From positions 1-30,917 of the forward strand of contig JACDCA010000764.1 in assembly GCA_013694635.1 (NCBI GenBank): 30,917 nucleotides of DNA. Direction: 5' to 3'. The notes beneath the pieces were generated by a model that saw only the letters and a program-made list of their open reading frames with translations, was not told where the DNA came from and did not search any database. Position 1 is the stretch's first letter; the number at the start of each line of letters is the position of its first letter. Positions 23,323 through 30,917 of the stretch are shown here, in pieces. The stretch is from Acidobacteriota bacterium. Lineage in GTDB: Bacteria > Acidobacteriota > Vicinamibacteria > Vicinamibacterales > 2-12-FULL-66-21. The translations under genes and the position numbers were made by a program.

Positions 23323-24614
23323 GCCGACTGCCTCGACGGCGTCCACTGCAGAAAGTTGTCGGCGAGGAGGCGACCGACGTCGCGTTCGATCTCGGCAACA
23401 GTCACCGGGCGTCCATTCTCGACGACACGCACGTACTGGTCCGCAAGGGCGAGGGAGATTTCGCGCCTCGCGTGTGGCCACTTGTAGAGCAGTTGCTCGA
23501 GCACTCGCGCGTCGGAATGCTGGGCGATGAAGCTCGTGCCGAGCATTTCGAGCCGCTCGCGCGTGATCTCGGAAACGATCGACGGATTGTTGAGAAACCA
23601 CCAGCAGCCAAACGGCATCAGGTTCGAAAACTTCCGCGCCGCCACGCACAGGTCATGCTGGTTCTCCCGCGACAGCATCGTCACCAGGAACCGGTTGTCA
23701 GGATGCTCGGCACACATCCGCTGGACAGCGGTCACGTCAGCGCGGCCCAGTCCGTCGCCCGCGTCGTGGAGCTCGGGGTTCACGGCGCGGCGCACGCCGA
23801 TCATCATCGCGAAGGGCAGGCCATGATCGCGGCAGGCGGGCAGGACGACATCGCGAATGAGCAGCCCCCGCGGTCCGTCGCCAGGCCATGCGAAGTCATC
23901 GGGTAGCGAGACCGCCAGGTACAGCGGAGCCATGCGTGCGATCCACGCATCAATGAAACGGCGAGCCTGAACGACGGTTGCGGCGTCCGGCTCCGCAGCG
24001 GCGGCGTATCCTGCGGCGATCAGTCGCTTGCGACCCTCTGGCCAGTCGTTCAACAGCGTGTCGAGACGAAGGGCGGTGTGGAAGCGGTCGTCGAGCTCGG
24101 GTCCCTCGTCCCACACGCGAACTTCTCGCGTGTCGAAAGGGTCGTTGGTCATGACGACCCCCCCGACGCGCGCGCGATCGAACACCCGGGCCAGGTGATC
24201 CGATGGCGTGACGTCGCGAAAGAACTCACGGGCCTCTGTCAGATTCGGCGCCGACGGGTCGAGACCGAGCGCCGAGAGGACGGCGACTACTCCGCACGTG
24301 GCTTCGGAGAGCGGGGTGTTGCGGACGAACAGCGCGTCCCACACAAGGTCGGCCTGCGCGGGTTTCGTCAGACGGCGAAACTGCTCCGGGCGCATCTCGA
24401 CCGCGCGCATCAACTCGGCGACCAGGTAGTGGTACGTGAGCAGGTCGTCGATGCCCGACCTGGTCAACTCGGTGAACGCAGGCGGGAACAGGTGCGTGTG
24501 CATGTCGAAGACCGCCATCTCCTGCACCACTCTCGCGGTGTGGAGGCGCACGTCCTCGGCCCCGTGAAGAGGCTGCTGCGGCACCGCGGTTCGGTTCTCG
24601 ACGATCTCAGTCAC
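23319..24614 (-). CDS. Uronate isomerase-like amidohydrolase-superfamily protein (UxaC-like)
   Basis: A 431-residue protein related to glucuronate/uronate isomerase (UxaC) of the amidohydrolase superfamily. Features shared with UxaC are DMHTHLFPPAF near residue 38 (H39 and H41 as metal ligands), a long helical insert with YHYLVAELMRA, and a C-terminal segment reading NLMPFGCWWFLNNP then SDARVLEQLLYKW. It is shorter than canonical UxaC (about 470), and the usual GDHYKWR motif is replaced by TYHYLVAELMR, so it may be a separate subfamily. The expected reaction is aldose-to-ketose isomerisation of a uronic acid in the cytoplasm. The GTG start at 24614 overlaps the upstream stop by 8 bases. An internal Met just before VFDMHTHL is an alternative start. 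Downstream genes encode the SDR and transporter. Confidence 0.82.
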   Translation of the reverse strand: MTEIVENRTAVPQQPLHGAEDVRLHTARVVQEMAVFDMHTHLFPPAFTELTRSGIDDLLTYHYLVAELMRAVEMRPEQFRRLTKPAQADLVWDALFVRNTPLSEATCGVVAVLSALGLDPSAPNLTEAREFFRDVTPSDHLARVFDRARVGGVVMTNDPFDTREVRVWDEGPELDDRFHTALRLDTLLNDWPEGRKRLIAAGYAAAAEPDAATVVQARRFIDAWIARMAPLYLAVSLPDDFAWPGDGPRGLLIRDVVLPACRDHGLPFAMMIGVRRAVNPELHDAGDGLGRADVTAVQRMCAEHPDNRFLVTMLSRENQHDLCVAARKFSNLMPFGCWWFLNNPSIVSEITRERLEMLGTSFIAQHSDARVLEQLLYKWPHARREISLALADQYVRVVENGRPVTVAEIERDVGRLLADNFLQWTPSRQSA

Positions 24615-25848
24615 GCATGAATGGCTCCCGGTCATCTGCAGGATCGGCCCAGCGATCGTTGGGGACGAGCGGCGCCCATCCCGGACGGCCCGGATCCTGA
24701 TCGTACGGATACGGGCCGAGCTCCCGGTACAGCTCGGCGTACTGCGCGAGCTTGTCGCGGTCCAGCCGCACGCCCAGCCCGGGTCCCTCGGGCACACGGA
24801 TGCTTCCGCTGTCGTAGGTGAACTTTCCCCCCTCGATGATGTCGTCGGTGAGGTGGTGGTAATGCGCGTCGGCGGCAAACGACAGATTCGGGATCACTGC
24901 GCCGAGGTGCAGCATGGTGGCGAGCTGGATCCCGAGCTCGCCGGAGGAGTGAACAGCGACCCCGAGCTGGAAGGTCTCACAGACACCGGCCGCCTTGACG
25001 CACGCCCGGATGCCGCCCCAGAAGGTCGTATCGAGCAGAATGACATCGACGGCGCGGTGCAGCGCGTTGGCGGCGAGCTGCTCGAAGTTCACCACCACCG
25101 TGTTGGTGGCGAGCGGCAGCCGCAGCTTCTCCCGCGCATGCCGCATCCCGGTCAGCCCGAACACCGGATCCTCGAGGTAGTCGTTGTCGAGATCCTCGAT
25201 CGCGCGGCCGAACCGCACCGCCTGTTCGGTCGTCCAGACGGCGTTCGGGTCGAATCGGAACGTGTCGCCTGGCAGTGCAGCGGCGAGGGCGCGGTAGCAT
25301 TCGAGCTCGTAGTCGGGCCGGAACACCCCGCCTTTCATCTTGTGCGAGCGGAAGCCGTACTGCTCCTTCAGCTCCAGTGCGTGTGCGACGAGCTGCTCCA
25401 CTGTCCGGACGACACCCCGCCCGTTCGCTGATGCGTACCGGAAAAACAAGTACGAGGCGAACGGCACGCGATCGCGAACGCGCCCGCCAAGAATGTCGGA
25501 GACCGGGACGCCCCATGCCTGACCGAGCAGGTCGAGACAGGCAAACTCCAGCGCGGCGACGACCTGCGTCCTGTTGTTGTAGAGCGACGCGGTCGGATTG
25601 GCGAGCAGGAAGCGCATCTCTTCGAGACGCGCCGGATCACGCCCGAGCAGGCATGCCTTCAACGACTGCACCACCGCGACCGCTGACTCGCCGCCACCGC
25701 CCATCTCTCCGAGGCCGATGAGACCCGTGTCGGTCTCGATCTCCACGATCGTGCGGACGAACCGGCCCCAATGGCATCCGTTCGCGTGGCGCAGCGGCGC
25801 CTCGAGCGGAACGGTCACCGTCGTCGCGCGAACATCAGTGATCTTCAT
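24607..25848 (-). CDS. Enolase-superfamily sugar-acid dehydratase, glucarate-dehydratase-like
   Basis: A 413-residue mandelate racemase/muconate lactonizing enzyme-type protein. The active-site residues line up with glucarate dehydratase: KxK at K170/K172 (SHKMKGG), metal ligands D200, E226 and N249 with N202 (FDPNAVW, LEDP, ATNT), D273 (LLDTTFWGG) and H300 (AVHSSGELGIQ). Spacing between them is close to the GlucD pattern. It would dehydrate an acid sugar (glucarate, galactarate or an aldonate such as mannonate) by abstracting the alpha-proton. The ATG overlaps the stop of the upstream glycosidase (ATGA), and the coding frame fits the enolase N-terminal capping domain from residue 1. Exact substrate uncertain. 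Confidence 0.9.
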   Translation of the reverse strand: MKITDVRATTVTVPLEAPLRHANGCHWGRFVRTIVEIETDTGLIGLGEMGGGGESAVAVVQSLKACLLGRDPARLEEMRFLLANPTASLYNNRTQVVAALEFACLDLLGQAWGVPVSDILGGRVRDRVPFASYLFFRYASANGRGVVRTVEQLVAHALELKEQYGFRSHKMKGGVFRPDYELECYRALAAALPGDTFRFDPNAVWTTEQAVRFGRAIEDLDNDYLEDPVFGLTGMRHAREKLRLPLATNTVVVNFEQLAANALHRAVDVILLDTTFWGGIRACVKAAGVCETFQLGVAVHSSGELGIQLATMLHLGAVIPNLSFAADAHYHHLTDDIIEGGKFTYDSGSIRVPEGPGLGVRLDRDKLAQYAELYRELGPYPYDQDPGRPGWAPLVPNDRWADPADDREPFMRD

Positions 25849-28805
25849 GGAGTTCTGTCGGGGAGCTTGGCCGGGTCGACCGTCCGCGGCAGCTCTTTTT
25901 CCACGAGCCCGATCCGCCGCGCGGCGGAATCCCGGGCCGAGCGCCAATAGCGAAGGACGTAATCCATCGCGGACTCTTCCACGGCTCTGCTGTCGGAACC
26001 GCCGACGATCAGCCATGTCGCGTCACCGCCCGCGGCGGGTTCGACGCGCTGCACGAAGCTGCCGGCGGCGGGGAGCCTATCGGCGATCCGCGCCATCAGC
26101 GCGTGCGACTTGGGGGTGCCGACGAGAATGAGCGTACCTGGCTCGACCGCCGCGGGTAGATCGTCCAGTTGATAGATGTCCACCGGGCGTCCGCTCGCGC
26201 TCTCGAGGGTGCTGGCGAGCACATAGGCGGCTTCCATTTCGAGCACGGGCGCATTCTGCCCGTACACCACGCGAATCGGTTTCGCGTAATCGAAGTCGAC
26301 GGTTCCGGCGGCCAGACCCGGATATGCGACAAGGGATCGCGCCTTTGAATCGAACACAGGTCGCGCGGCCAATCGTGCTTCGTTCCACACGTACCGCAGC
26401 GAACCGTCAGCCCGTTGCAGACGCAGGAACCAATGATAGAAGCCCGGCGTTGCTCCGCGGGTGGAAAGCGCGACAGTGAACTTGTGGGTCCCGCCGGGAG
26501 CCACGTCGGCGACAGCCGGGGAGGTGAGCGTCCCGCGAAGGTCTGACGGACCTTCCACGGTCGCTCGGACACGTTCGGCGCTCGTGCCGCGGTTTGTCAG
26601 AGTCAGGATCGCGGTCCCCCGGCCACGTGCGTCCAGGGATGTAACGGTGTGTGACGCGTCGAGTTGGCGGATCGGATCTTCCGGCGCCACGAAGCGGTGC
26701 ATCAGCCGCATCAGCTCGAATGCTTCCGGCTTCGGGCGGCGGCTGAGGCGCAGCGGCTCGTAATGACGGATGCCCGTGCGGCCCAGCCGCGGATTGACGG
26801 TGAGCGTTTCCTGGAACTGGAACTGATGGAACTCGCCGATCGCGCGGCTCTCGAGCGCCCCACCGATGATGTCGGGATAGACCGTGGCCCGCGCTTCCGG
26901 CGTCATCCGCGTCAACCCACGCCAGTTCCACTCGGTGATCACGGCTGGTTTCCCCGCCTTCGAAGCGTAGTTCGCCATCGCGAGCGCGAACCCGCGGCCG
27001 CTCGGAATGGCGTCGAGGCTGTCGATGTAGGCGTGCCCGCCGACGCGATCGAACTTCACGCCGAGCTGCTCGAGTCTCGTGAAGATGCCGGTGTTCGTAT
27101 GTGCCGTGAGGTGGACCGGCACATCGGGCGCGACAGACTTGACCGCGTCGTAGACCGCGTTCCAGTAGCGGGGACGATCCTGTGGAATGCCCCAGATCAG
27201 GATCTCGTTTTCCAGTTCGACCGATTCGACGACATCGCGGTAGCGCGAGACCATGGCAGCCATTTGTGCCGGCGTGAAGCGCGCGTCAGAAGGACTCAGC
27301 ATCGCGCGAAGTTTCAGATGCCGCAGCTCGCTGAAAAGAAAATCGAGGTACTCGCGCTGGACGCGGGCGTCCAGTTGCGCGATCACGTCGAGATAGTGGA
27401 GGCGGATAACGTGGAAGCCCATCGCTTTCGCGATGCGCAGGTCACGCCGGATCGCGTCGGCAAACAGCGGCCACTGCTGCACCGTGTCGGCCGCCAGCGG
27501 CCAATAGCCCTCGCTGTCCATCCCGGGCAGCTTCAGCCGGTCGAAGTTTTCGCCGAGAGTGGAGTACGGAAAGTAGCTGGTGCCGAATCGCACATGCGGG
27601 ACGCCGAAGGAGAGAGTCACCTCCGCATCACGACGGTCTTGCCGCCAGTACCCCGTGTACGCGAGGAATTGCTCGGTCGCACGTACGTCGGAGATGGGCG
27701 CAGGTTCGAATGCGAGTCTCGATCCGAAGCTGACGCTCTCGCCGGCCGGCGGCAGGATGTTGTCGACGAGGCGATCCCGATACGACTGGATGTTCGTCCG
27801 TGCGATCTCCGTAATCCAGAAGAGCGCCTCCGGCGCGGCCTGCGCTTCCGAGCCGAGCTGCGGAATATTCGCCCCGGTGTAGCGCGGCTGGCGGAAGCGA
27901 TTCTCGGACGAGTCCTGAAGGATAGTGAACGAGTCCGCAAAGTCGTTCATCCACGCGACCGATGCTCCTGCAGTTGTGCGCAGCGTCAGCCAGTCGACGC
28001 CACGCTGGACGAAGTGATGCCGTCCCTCGCCGGCGCGAAACGGGGTGCGGCCGGTCGCTGCCAGTGGAGCGATGCGGTTGTCGTAGCAGATCCGGCGCTC
28101 GGCGGCGTCGGCGGCGTGCGTCAACCGGCTCACGACCGCCGCGTACACGCCCGATGTGCGAGCGTCAGGCTCGGTGGTCACGCGCGTGGAGAGGTCGAGA
28201 AATCCCTCACGGTAGGCGCGCAGTGTGAGGGCGACGGACAGGCCGTGGCGGGAGCCTTTTGCCGTCCACGTATCGAAAACGTGCCCCTGTACCGTGCGCG
28301 TGAACTCGAGTGGCAACGCCTCGAAGGTGGGTGCGAGATCCTGGGGTGGAGTCGCGGTGCTTGTTTTCGGCGCGCTCGCGGCGGCGGACAGATGAACACT
28401 CCAGGAGAGGTTGCCGATCGGCTGTCCATCAAAGGACACGCGGACACCATCGTCGATCGTGTCAATCACGAGCCGCCGGTCCGGCTCGGAACGCCGGCTT
28501 GCCGGCAGCAGAGCCAAACGCCGCGATGCGTTCGCGTTGACACTACCGATCAAGACGACTCCGCTATCCACCGGCTGGACGGCAGCCCCTTCCGCCATCA
28601 AGTGTTCGGCAGTGTCACCGGTGATCCCGGAGACCTCCATCGGCATGCGGATGGCGAACGGCTGGTTGTTGACGAGCACGATCGCCGACGGGCGCCTACC
28701 ACCGTCGTCCGCGCCGGTCGGGGCCATCCAGACCCAGGCTGCGGCGAGCGCGATGCCCCAGCAACCTACGCCACCCGCGAGAGACTTAGAACGAGAAGCG
28801 CGCAC
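25845..28805 (-). CDS. Large exported glycoside hydrolase-like protein, family not recognised
   Basis: A 986-residue protein with a signal-like N-terminus (basic RASRSK, then a hydrophobic stretch to about residue 27). An N-terminal beta-rich region (about 40-400) precedes a TIM barrel of clan GH-A appearance. The strand MGFHVIRLHYLD is followed by SVELENEILIWG (N533-E534, likely acid/base), GGHAYID, and PAVITEWNWRG (E625, likely nucleophile). A beta-sandwich-like segment (about 715-810) follows. The C-terminal region (about 840-955) resembles the GH20b/GH67N-type accessory fold: EMEAAYVLASTLESASG, LILVGTPKS and WLIVGGSD. I could not assign a CAZy family. The GTG at 28805 overlaps the TonB-receptor stop by 20 bases and gives the best signal peptide; the frame is open to 28868. 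Confidence 0.8.
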   Translation of the reverse strand: MRASRSKSLAGGVGCWGIALAAAWVWMAPTGADDGGRRPSAIVLVNNQPFAIRMPMEVSGITGDTAEHLMAEGAAVQPVDSGVVLIGSVNANASRRLALLPASRRSEPDRRLVIDTIDDGVRVSFDGQPIGNLSWSVHLSAAASAPKTSTATPPQDLAPTFEALPLEFTRTVQGHVFDTWTAKGSRHGLSVALTLRAYREGFLDLSTRVTTEPDARTSGVYAAVVSRLTHAADAAERRICYDNRIAPLAATGRTPFRAGEGRHHFVQRGVDWLTLRTTAGASVAWMNDFADSFTILQDSSENRFRQPRYTGANIPQLGSEAQAAPEALFWITEIARTNIQSYRDRLVDNILPPAGESVSFGSRLAFEPAPISDVRATEQFLAYTGYWRQDRRDAEVTLSFGVPHVRFGTSYFPYSTLGENFDRLKLPGMDSEGYWPLAADTVQQWPLFADAIRRDLRIAKAMGFHVIRLHYLDVIAQLDARVQREYLDFLFSELRHLKLRAMLSPSDARFTPAQMAAMVSRYRDVVESVELENEILIWGIPQDRPRYWNAVYDAVKSVAPDVPVHLTAHTNTGIFTRLEQLGVKFDRVGGHAYIDSLDAIPSGRGFALAMANYASKAGKPAVITEWNWRGLTRMTPEARATVYPDIIGGALESRAIGEFHQFQFQETLTVNPRLGRTGIRHYEPLRLSRRPKPEAFELMRLMHRFVAPEDPIRQLDASHTVTSLDARGRGTAILTLTNRGTSAERVRATVEGPSDLRGTLTSPAVADVAPGGTHKFTVALSTRGATPGFYHWFLRLQRADGSLRYVWNEARLAARPVFDSKARSLVAYPGLAAGTVDFDYAKPIRVVYGQNAPVLEMEAAYVLASTLESASGRPVDIYQLDDLPAAVEPGTLILVGTPKSHALMARIADRLPAAGSFVQRVEPAAGGDATWLIVGGSDSRAVEESAMDYVLRYWRSARDSAARRIGLVEKELPRTVDPAKLPDRTP

Positions 28806-30917
28806 CGAACCGGATCTCGCGTTCGCCGAACGAGGAGCTGATGCGACCGAAGGTGCCGGCGTTGGCAAAGCTGCCGCTCGGATTGCGATAGTGCGGCGTG
28901 TTCGTGAGGTTGAACGCCGACGCGTTGACCATCAGGCGCTTGTCTCCGCGCAGCCGGAAGGTCCGTGACAGCGTCATGTTGTAGTTGACATACCCGGGGC
29001 CCCGGACGCTGTTGCGACCCGCGTTCCCGAGAGTACCGGGAGCGGGCTCGACGAAGACGCTGGTATCGAACCAGAGCTCGGTGGGACCCGTTCCCCCCAG
29101 AATGGCAGGCTGGCCGGTGACATTCGGCCGGTTGGTGAAACCCGTACCCTGTGGCATGTTGGCGGTCAGCCGAACGCCCGTGATGTCGACCGGGGACCCT
29201 GAGCGCGCGGCGAACACACCGTTGATGTTCCACCCGCCGAGTACCGCCGCCGCGATCCCGTCCCGCAGGAAGCGTCCATCGCGCCCGAACGGCAGCGGCG
29301 TCACGTGGCTGACCACCAGGTTGTGGCGGCGATCGAAACCCGAGGGTCCACGATTGGCCTCGAGATCCAGCGGATTCTGGACCGTGAAGGCGGCCGAGTA
29401 ATCTTCTGACTTGCTCAGCGTGTACGCCGCAGTGATCCGCCCCGCGCTGCCAAGCCGTCGCTCCACCTTCGACTGAAACGCGTGATAGGACGAGCCGAGG
29501 ATGAAATCCGACAGGAGCGTGTCGGCGGTGCGTCCAAACCGGATTGCGAGTGGACGATTCGCCTGGGTGGCACCCGGACCGGCCGCGTTCAGGTTTCTCG
29601 TGCCCGGCAGCCGTCTGCCAAGCGAGCCGACATAGGACGCATCGACCACGAAGCCGAAAAGATCGCGCTGCACCGTTGCGTTGAACGACTGCACATACCC
29701 GCGCTTCGGATTTTCGTTGATCACGGGCAGAACGACGTTGACCGGAGGGGAGGTGACGACGCCGGTGGTGACATCGACGATCGGCACCGTTGGAATCCCT
29801 GTCGAAAGGTTGCCCGCCGGCAGGAAGCTGTTGGCCCCCGCCACGCTGAGTTGCACCTGAGCCGGATACCCGACGCCCGCCAGCGTGTTGATCCCGAGGG
29901 GGATGTAGCCGATGCCGTAACCGCCGCGCAGCACCGTCTTGTCGTCAAGCCTGTAGGCGGCGCCGAGCCGCGGCGCGACGTTGTCGTATTCGGTCCTCAC
30001 GTTCAGCCGCTTCGACACCGACCCGTAACCGCCAACCAGGATCTCATTGGTCTCCGGCAGGTACCGCGACTGGTCGCCCGCATTCGGAACCGTCGCAAAT
30101 GGATAGATCTCGTAGCGCACACCGTAATTGAGCGTCAGGCGGCTGGTCGGCTGCCAGCGATCCTGGACGAAGAAGAAATACTGCTGCAGCTCGTACCCGC
30201 TCGACTGGTTGATCTGAGTACGCGCCATCGACTGTGGCAGGCCCAGCAGGAATGCCGCAACGGCATTCGCCGACGACGAGGTCGGTCCACCGCTGAGCGA
30301 CGTGGGGCCGGTCGTGAACGTGAACGTCCCACGAGGATCGCCGGCTGACGCCTGGCCCTTGTCGAGCCCGAGGTTCCGCAGGTCCATACCGAACCGGACC
30401 GTGTGCTTCCCCTTCTGCATCGTCCAGTTATTGACGACGTTGTAGCTGGTTTCGATGATTCTGAACGGCAAGGTTCCGGCGGCTCCGAGAAAGGCGTAGC
30501 CGCTGATAGCGATGCGGGAGATTCCGTTGGTGAAGACGTCACCCGTGTTGATGCCCGGGATACCCAACCGTGTCGCCAGATCGGCTTCCGTCGGCGACGC
30601 GCCCTCGATGCGTACGCGCACGAAGCCGGCGCGGAATTCAGAGACGATGGTCGGAGAAAAGGCGTGCGTGAGATTGAGCGAGCCGCTCTGATTTCGGGCC
30701 TCGCCGATGGCCGCCGTCGCGCCGCCGCTCGTCGATGGTCCGCCGAGGACGCCGAAGGAGGGGGCGTCGGCGGTGTCGGCCTGGAAATAGCTGTAGCGGA
30801 CGAAGCCCTGCGTCCGGTTGCCGAAGGAGTGATTCACCTTGACGTCGCCGGAGTGGCGGTCCTGGACGAACTGGCCTGTGGCTTCGTAGTTCAAGGTGGC
30901 ACCAGGCCCTGTGGGGT
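28786..30917 (-). CDS. TonB-dependent receptor, Oar-like, C-terminal part
   Basis: The last 709 residues of an outer-membrane beta-barrel receptor whose gene starts beyond the window's right edge. The sequence is made of alternating amphipathic strands (GFVRYSYF, RLTLNYGVRYEIY, YVQSFNATVQRDL, FVVDASYVGSLGRRLPG) and ends in a terminal Phe (RFGARFSF), the usual barrel-insertion signal. The Asn/Ala-rich loops and large size match Oar-like receptors abundant in Acidobacteriota. It would capture glycan fragments at the surface. It is the first visible gene of the eight-gene operon, and its stop lies inside the start region of the next gene. The plug domain and N-terminus are not visible. Confidence 0.9.
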   Translation of the reverse strand, partial: PTGPGATLNYEATGQFVQDRHSGDVKVNHSFGNRTQGFVRYSYFQADTADAPSFGVLGGPSTSGGATAAIGEARNQSGSLNLTHAFSPTIVSEFRAGFVRVRIEGASPTEADLATRLGIPGINTGDVFTNGISRIAISGYAFLGAAGTLPFRIIETSYNVVNNWTMQKGKHTVRFGMDLRNLGLDKGQASAGDPRGTFTFTTGPTSLSGGPTSSSANAVAAFLLGLPQSMARTQINQSSGYELQQYFFFVQDRWQPTSRLTLNYGVRYEIYPFATVPNAGDQSRYLPETNEILVGGYGSVSKRLNVRTEYDNVAPRLGAAYRLDDKTVLRGGYGIGYIPLGINTLAGVGYPAQVQLSVAGANSFLPAGNLSTGIPTVPIVDVTTGVVTSPPVNVVLPVINENPKRGYVQSFNATVQRDLFGFVVDASYVGSLGRRLPGTRNLNAAGPGATQANRPLAIRFGRTADTLLSDFILGSSYHAFQSKVERRLGSAGRITAAYTLSKSEDYSAAFTVQNPLDLEANRGPSGFDRRHNLVVSHVTPLPFGRDGRFLRDGIAAAVLGGWNINGVFAARSGSPVDITGVRLTANMPQGTGFTNRPNVTGQPAILGGTGPTELWFDTSVFVEPAPGTLGNAGRNSVRGPGYVNYNMTLSRTFRLRGDKRLMVNASAFNLTNTPHYRNPSGSFANAGTFGRISSSFGEREIRFGARFSF

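Noticed and set aside
26664..28841. Long 725-codon open frame on plus, opposite the large glycosidase
   Set aside because: Arg/His/Val-rich antisense frame with no domain-like sequence; typical shadow in GC-rich DNA, while the minus strand has catalytic motifs and operon junctions.
28805..28868. Upstream extension of the large glycosidase to 28868
   Set aside because: It lies wholly inside the TonB receptor gene, reads as Ser/Ala/Arg-rich antisense-like sequence, and spoils the signal peptide given by the GTG at 28805.

Overview
The window is GC-rich, very gene-dense bacterial DNA of roughly 31 kb. It carries an Oar-like TonB receptor, large secreted glycoside hydrolases, secreted PHP-domain proteins, few Shine-Dalgarno sites and many GTG starts. 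Together these suggest a soil-type Acidobacteriota, possibly Vicinamibacteria. That assignment is inference; no rRNA or taxonomic marker is present. The longest gene-free stretch is about 166 bases.

Layout. (A) 1-1639, plus strand: the C-terminal end of a periplasmic sugar-binding protein, overlapping by ATGA a secreted protein of unknown function. (B) 8840-1569, minus strand: a coupled four-gene operon of a secreted PHP-domain protein, a solute-binding protein fused to a MalF-type permease, a MalG-type permease and a GH38 alpha-mannosidase. No ABC ATPase is present. (C) 8865-15508: a myo-inositol catabolism block. A lone DUF2090 (IolJ-like) aldolase gene runs on plus, iolB-iolD on minus, and iolC, an iolE-like gene and a zinc alcohol dehydrogenase on plus. 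iolG and iolA are not in the window. (D) 17040-15565, minus: a second secreted PHP protein, ending in a perfect 23-bp inverted repeat. (E) 30917-17207, minus: an eight-gene tightly coupled operon. In order it holds a TonB receptor (cut by the window edge), an unclassified clan-A-like glycosidase, a glucarate-dehydratase-like enolase, a UxaC-like uronate isomerase, an SDR, an ExuT-like MFS transporter, a GH2 enzyme and a secreted esterase.

How the genes work together. Operon E reads as a polysaccharide-utilisation locus for a uronic-acid-containing glycan. The steps would be outer-membrane capture, deacylation and glycoside cleavage in the periplasm, MFS uptake of the monomer, then isomerisation, reduction and dehydration. 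Operon B imports a mannose-containing glycoside and hydrolyses it in the cytoplasm. Block C covers ring opening (IolD), isomerisation (IolB), phosphorylation (IolC) and aldol cleavage (DUF2090) of inositol intermediates.

Most interesting observations: the binding-protein/permease fusion; a glycosidase with a GH20b/GH67N-like domain on the C-terminal side of its barrel; a non-canonical uronate pathway gene set; symmetric promoters with almost no leader between divergent genes; and repeat elements that supply or contain the stop codons at two convergent gene junctions.
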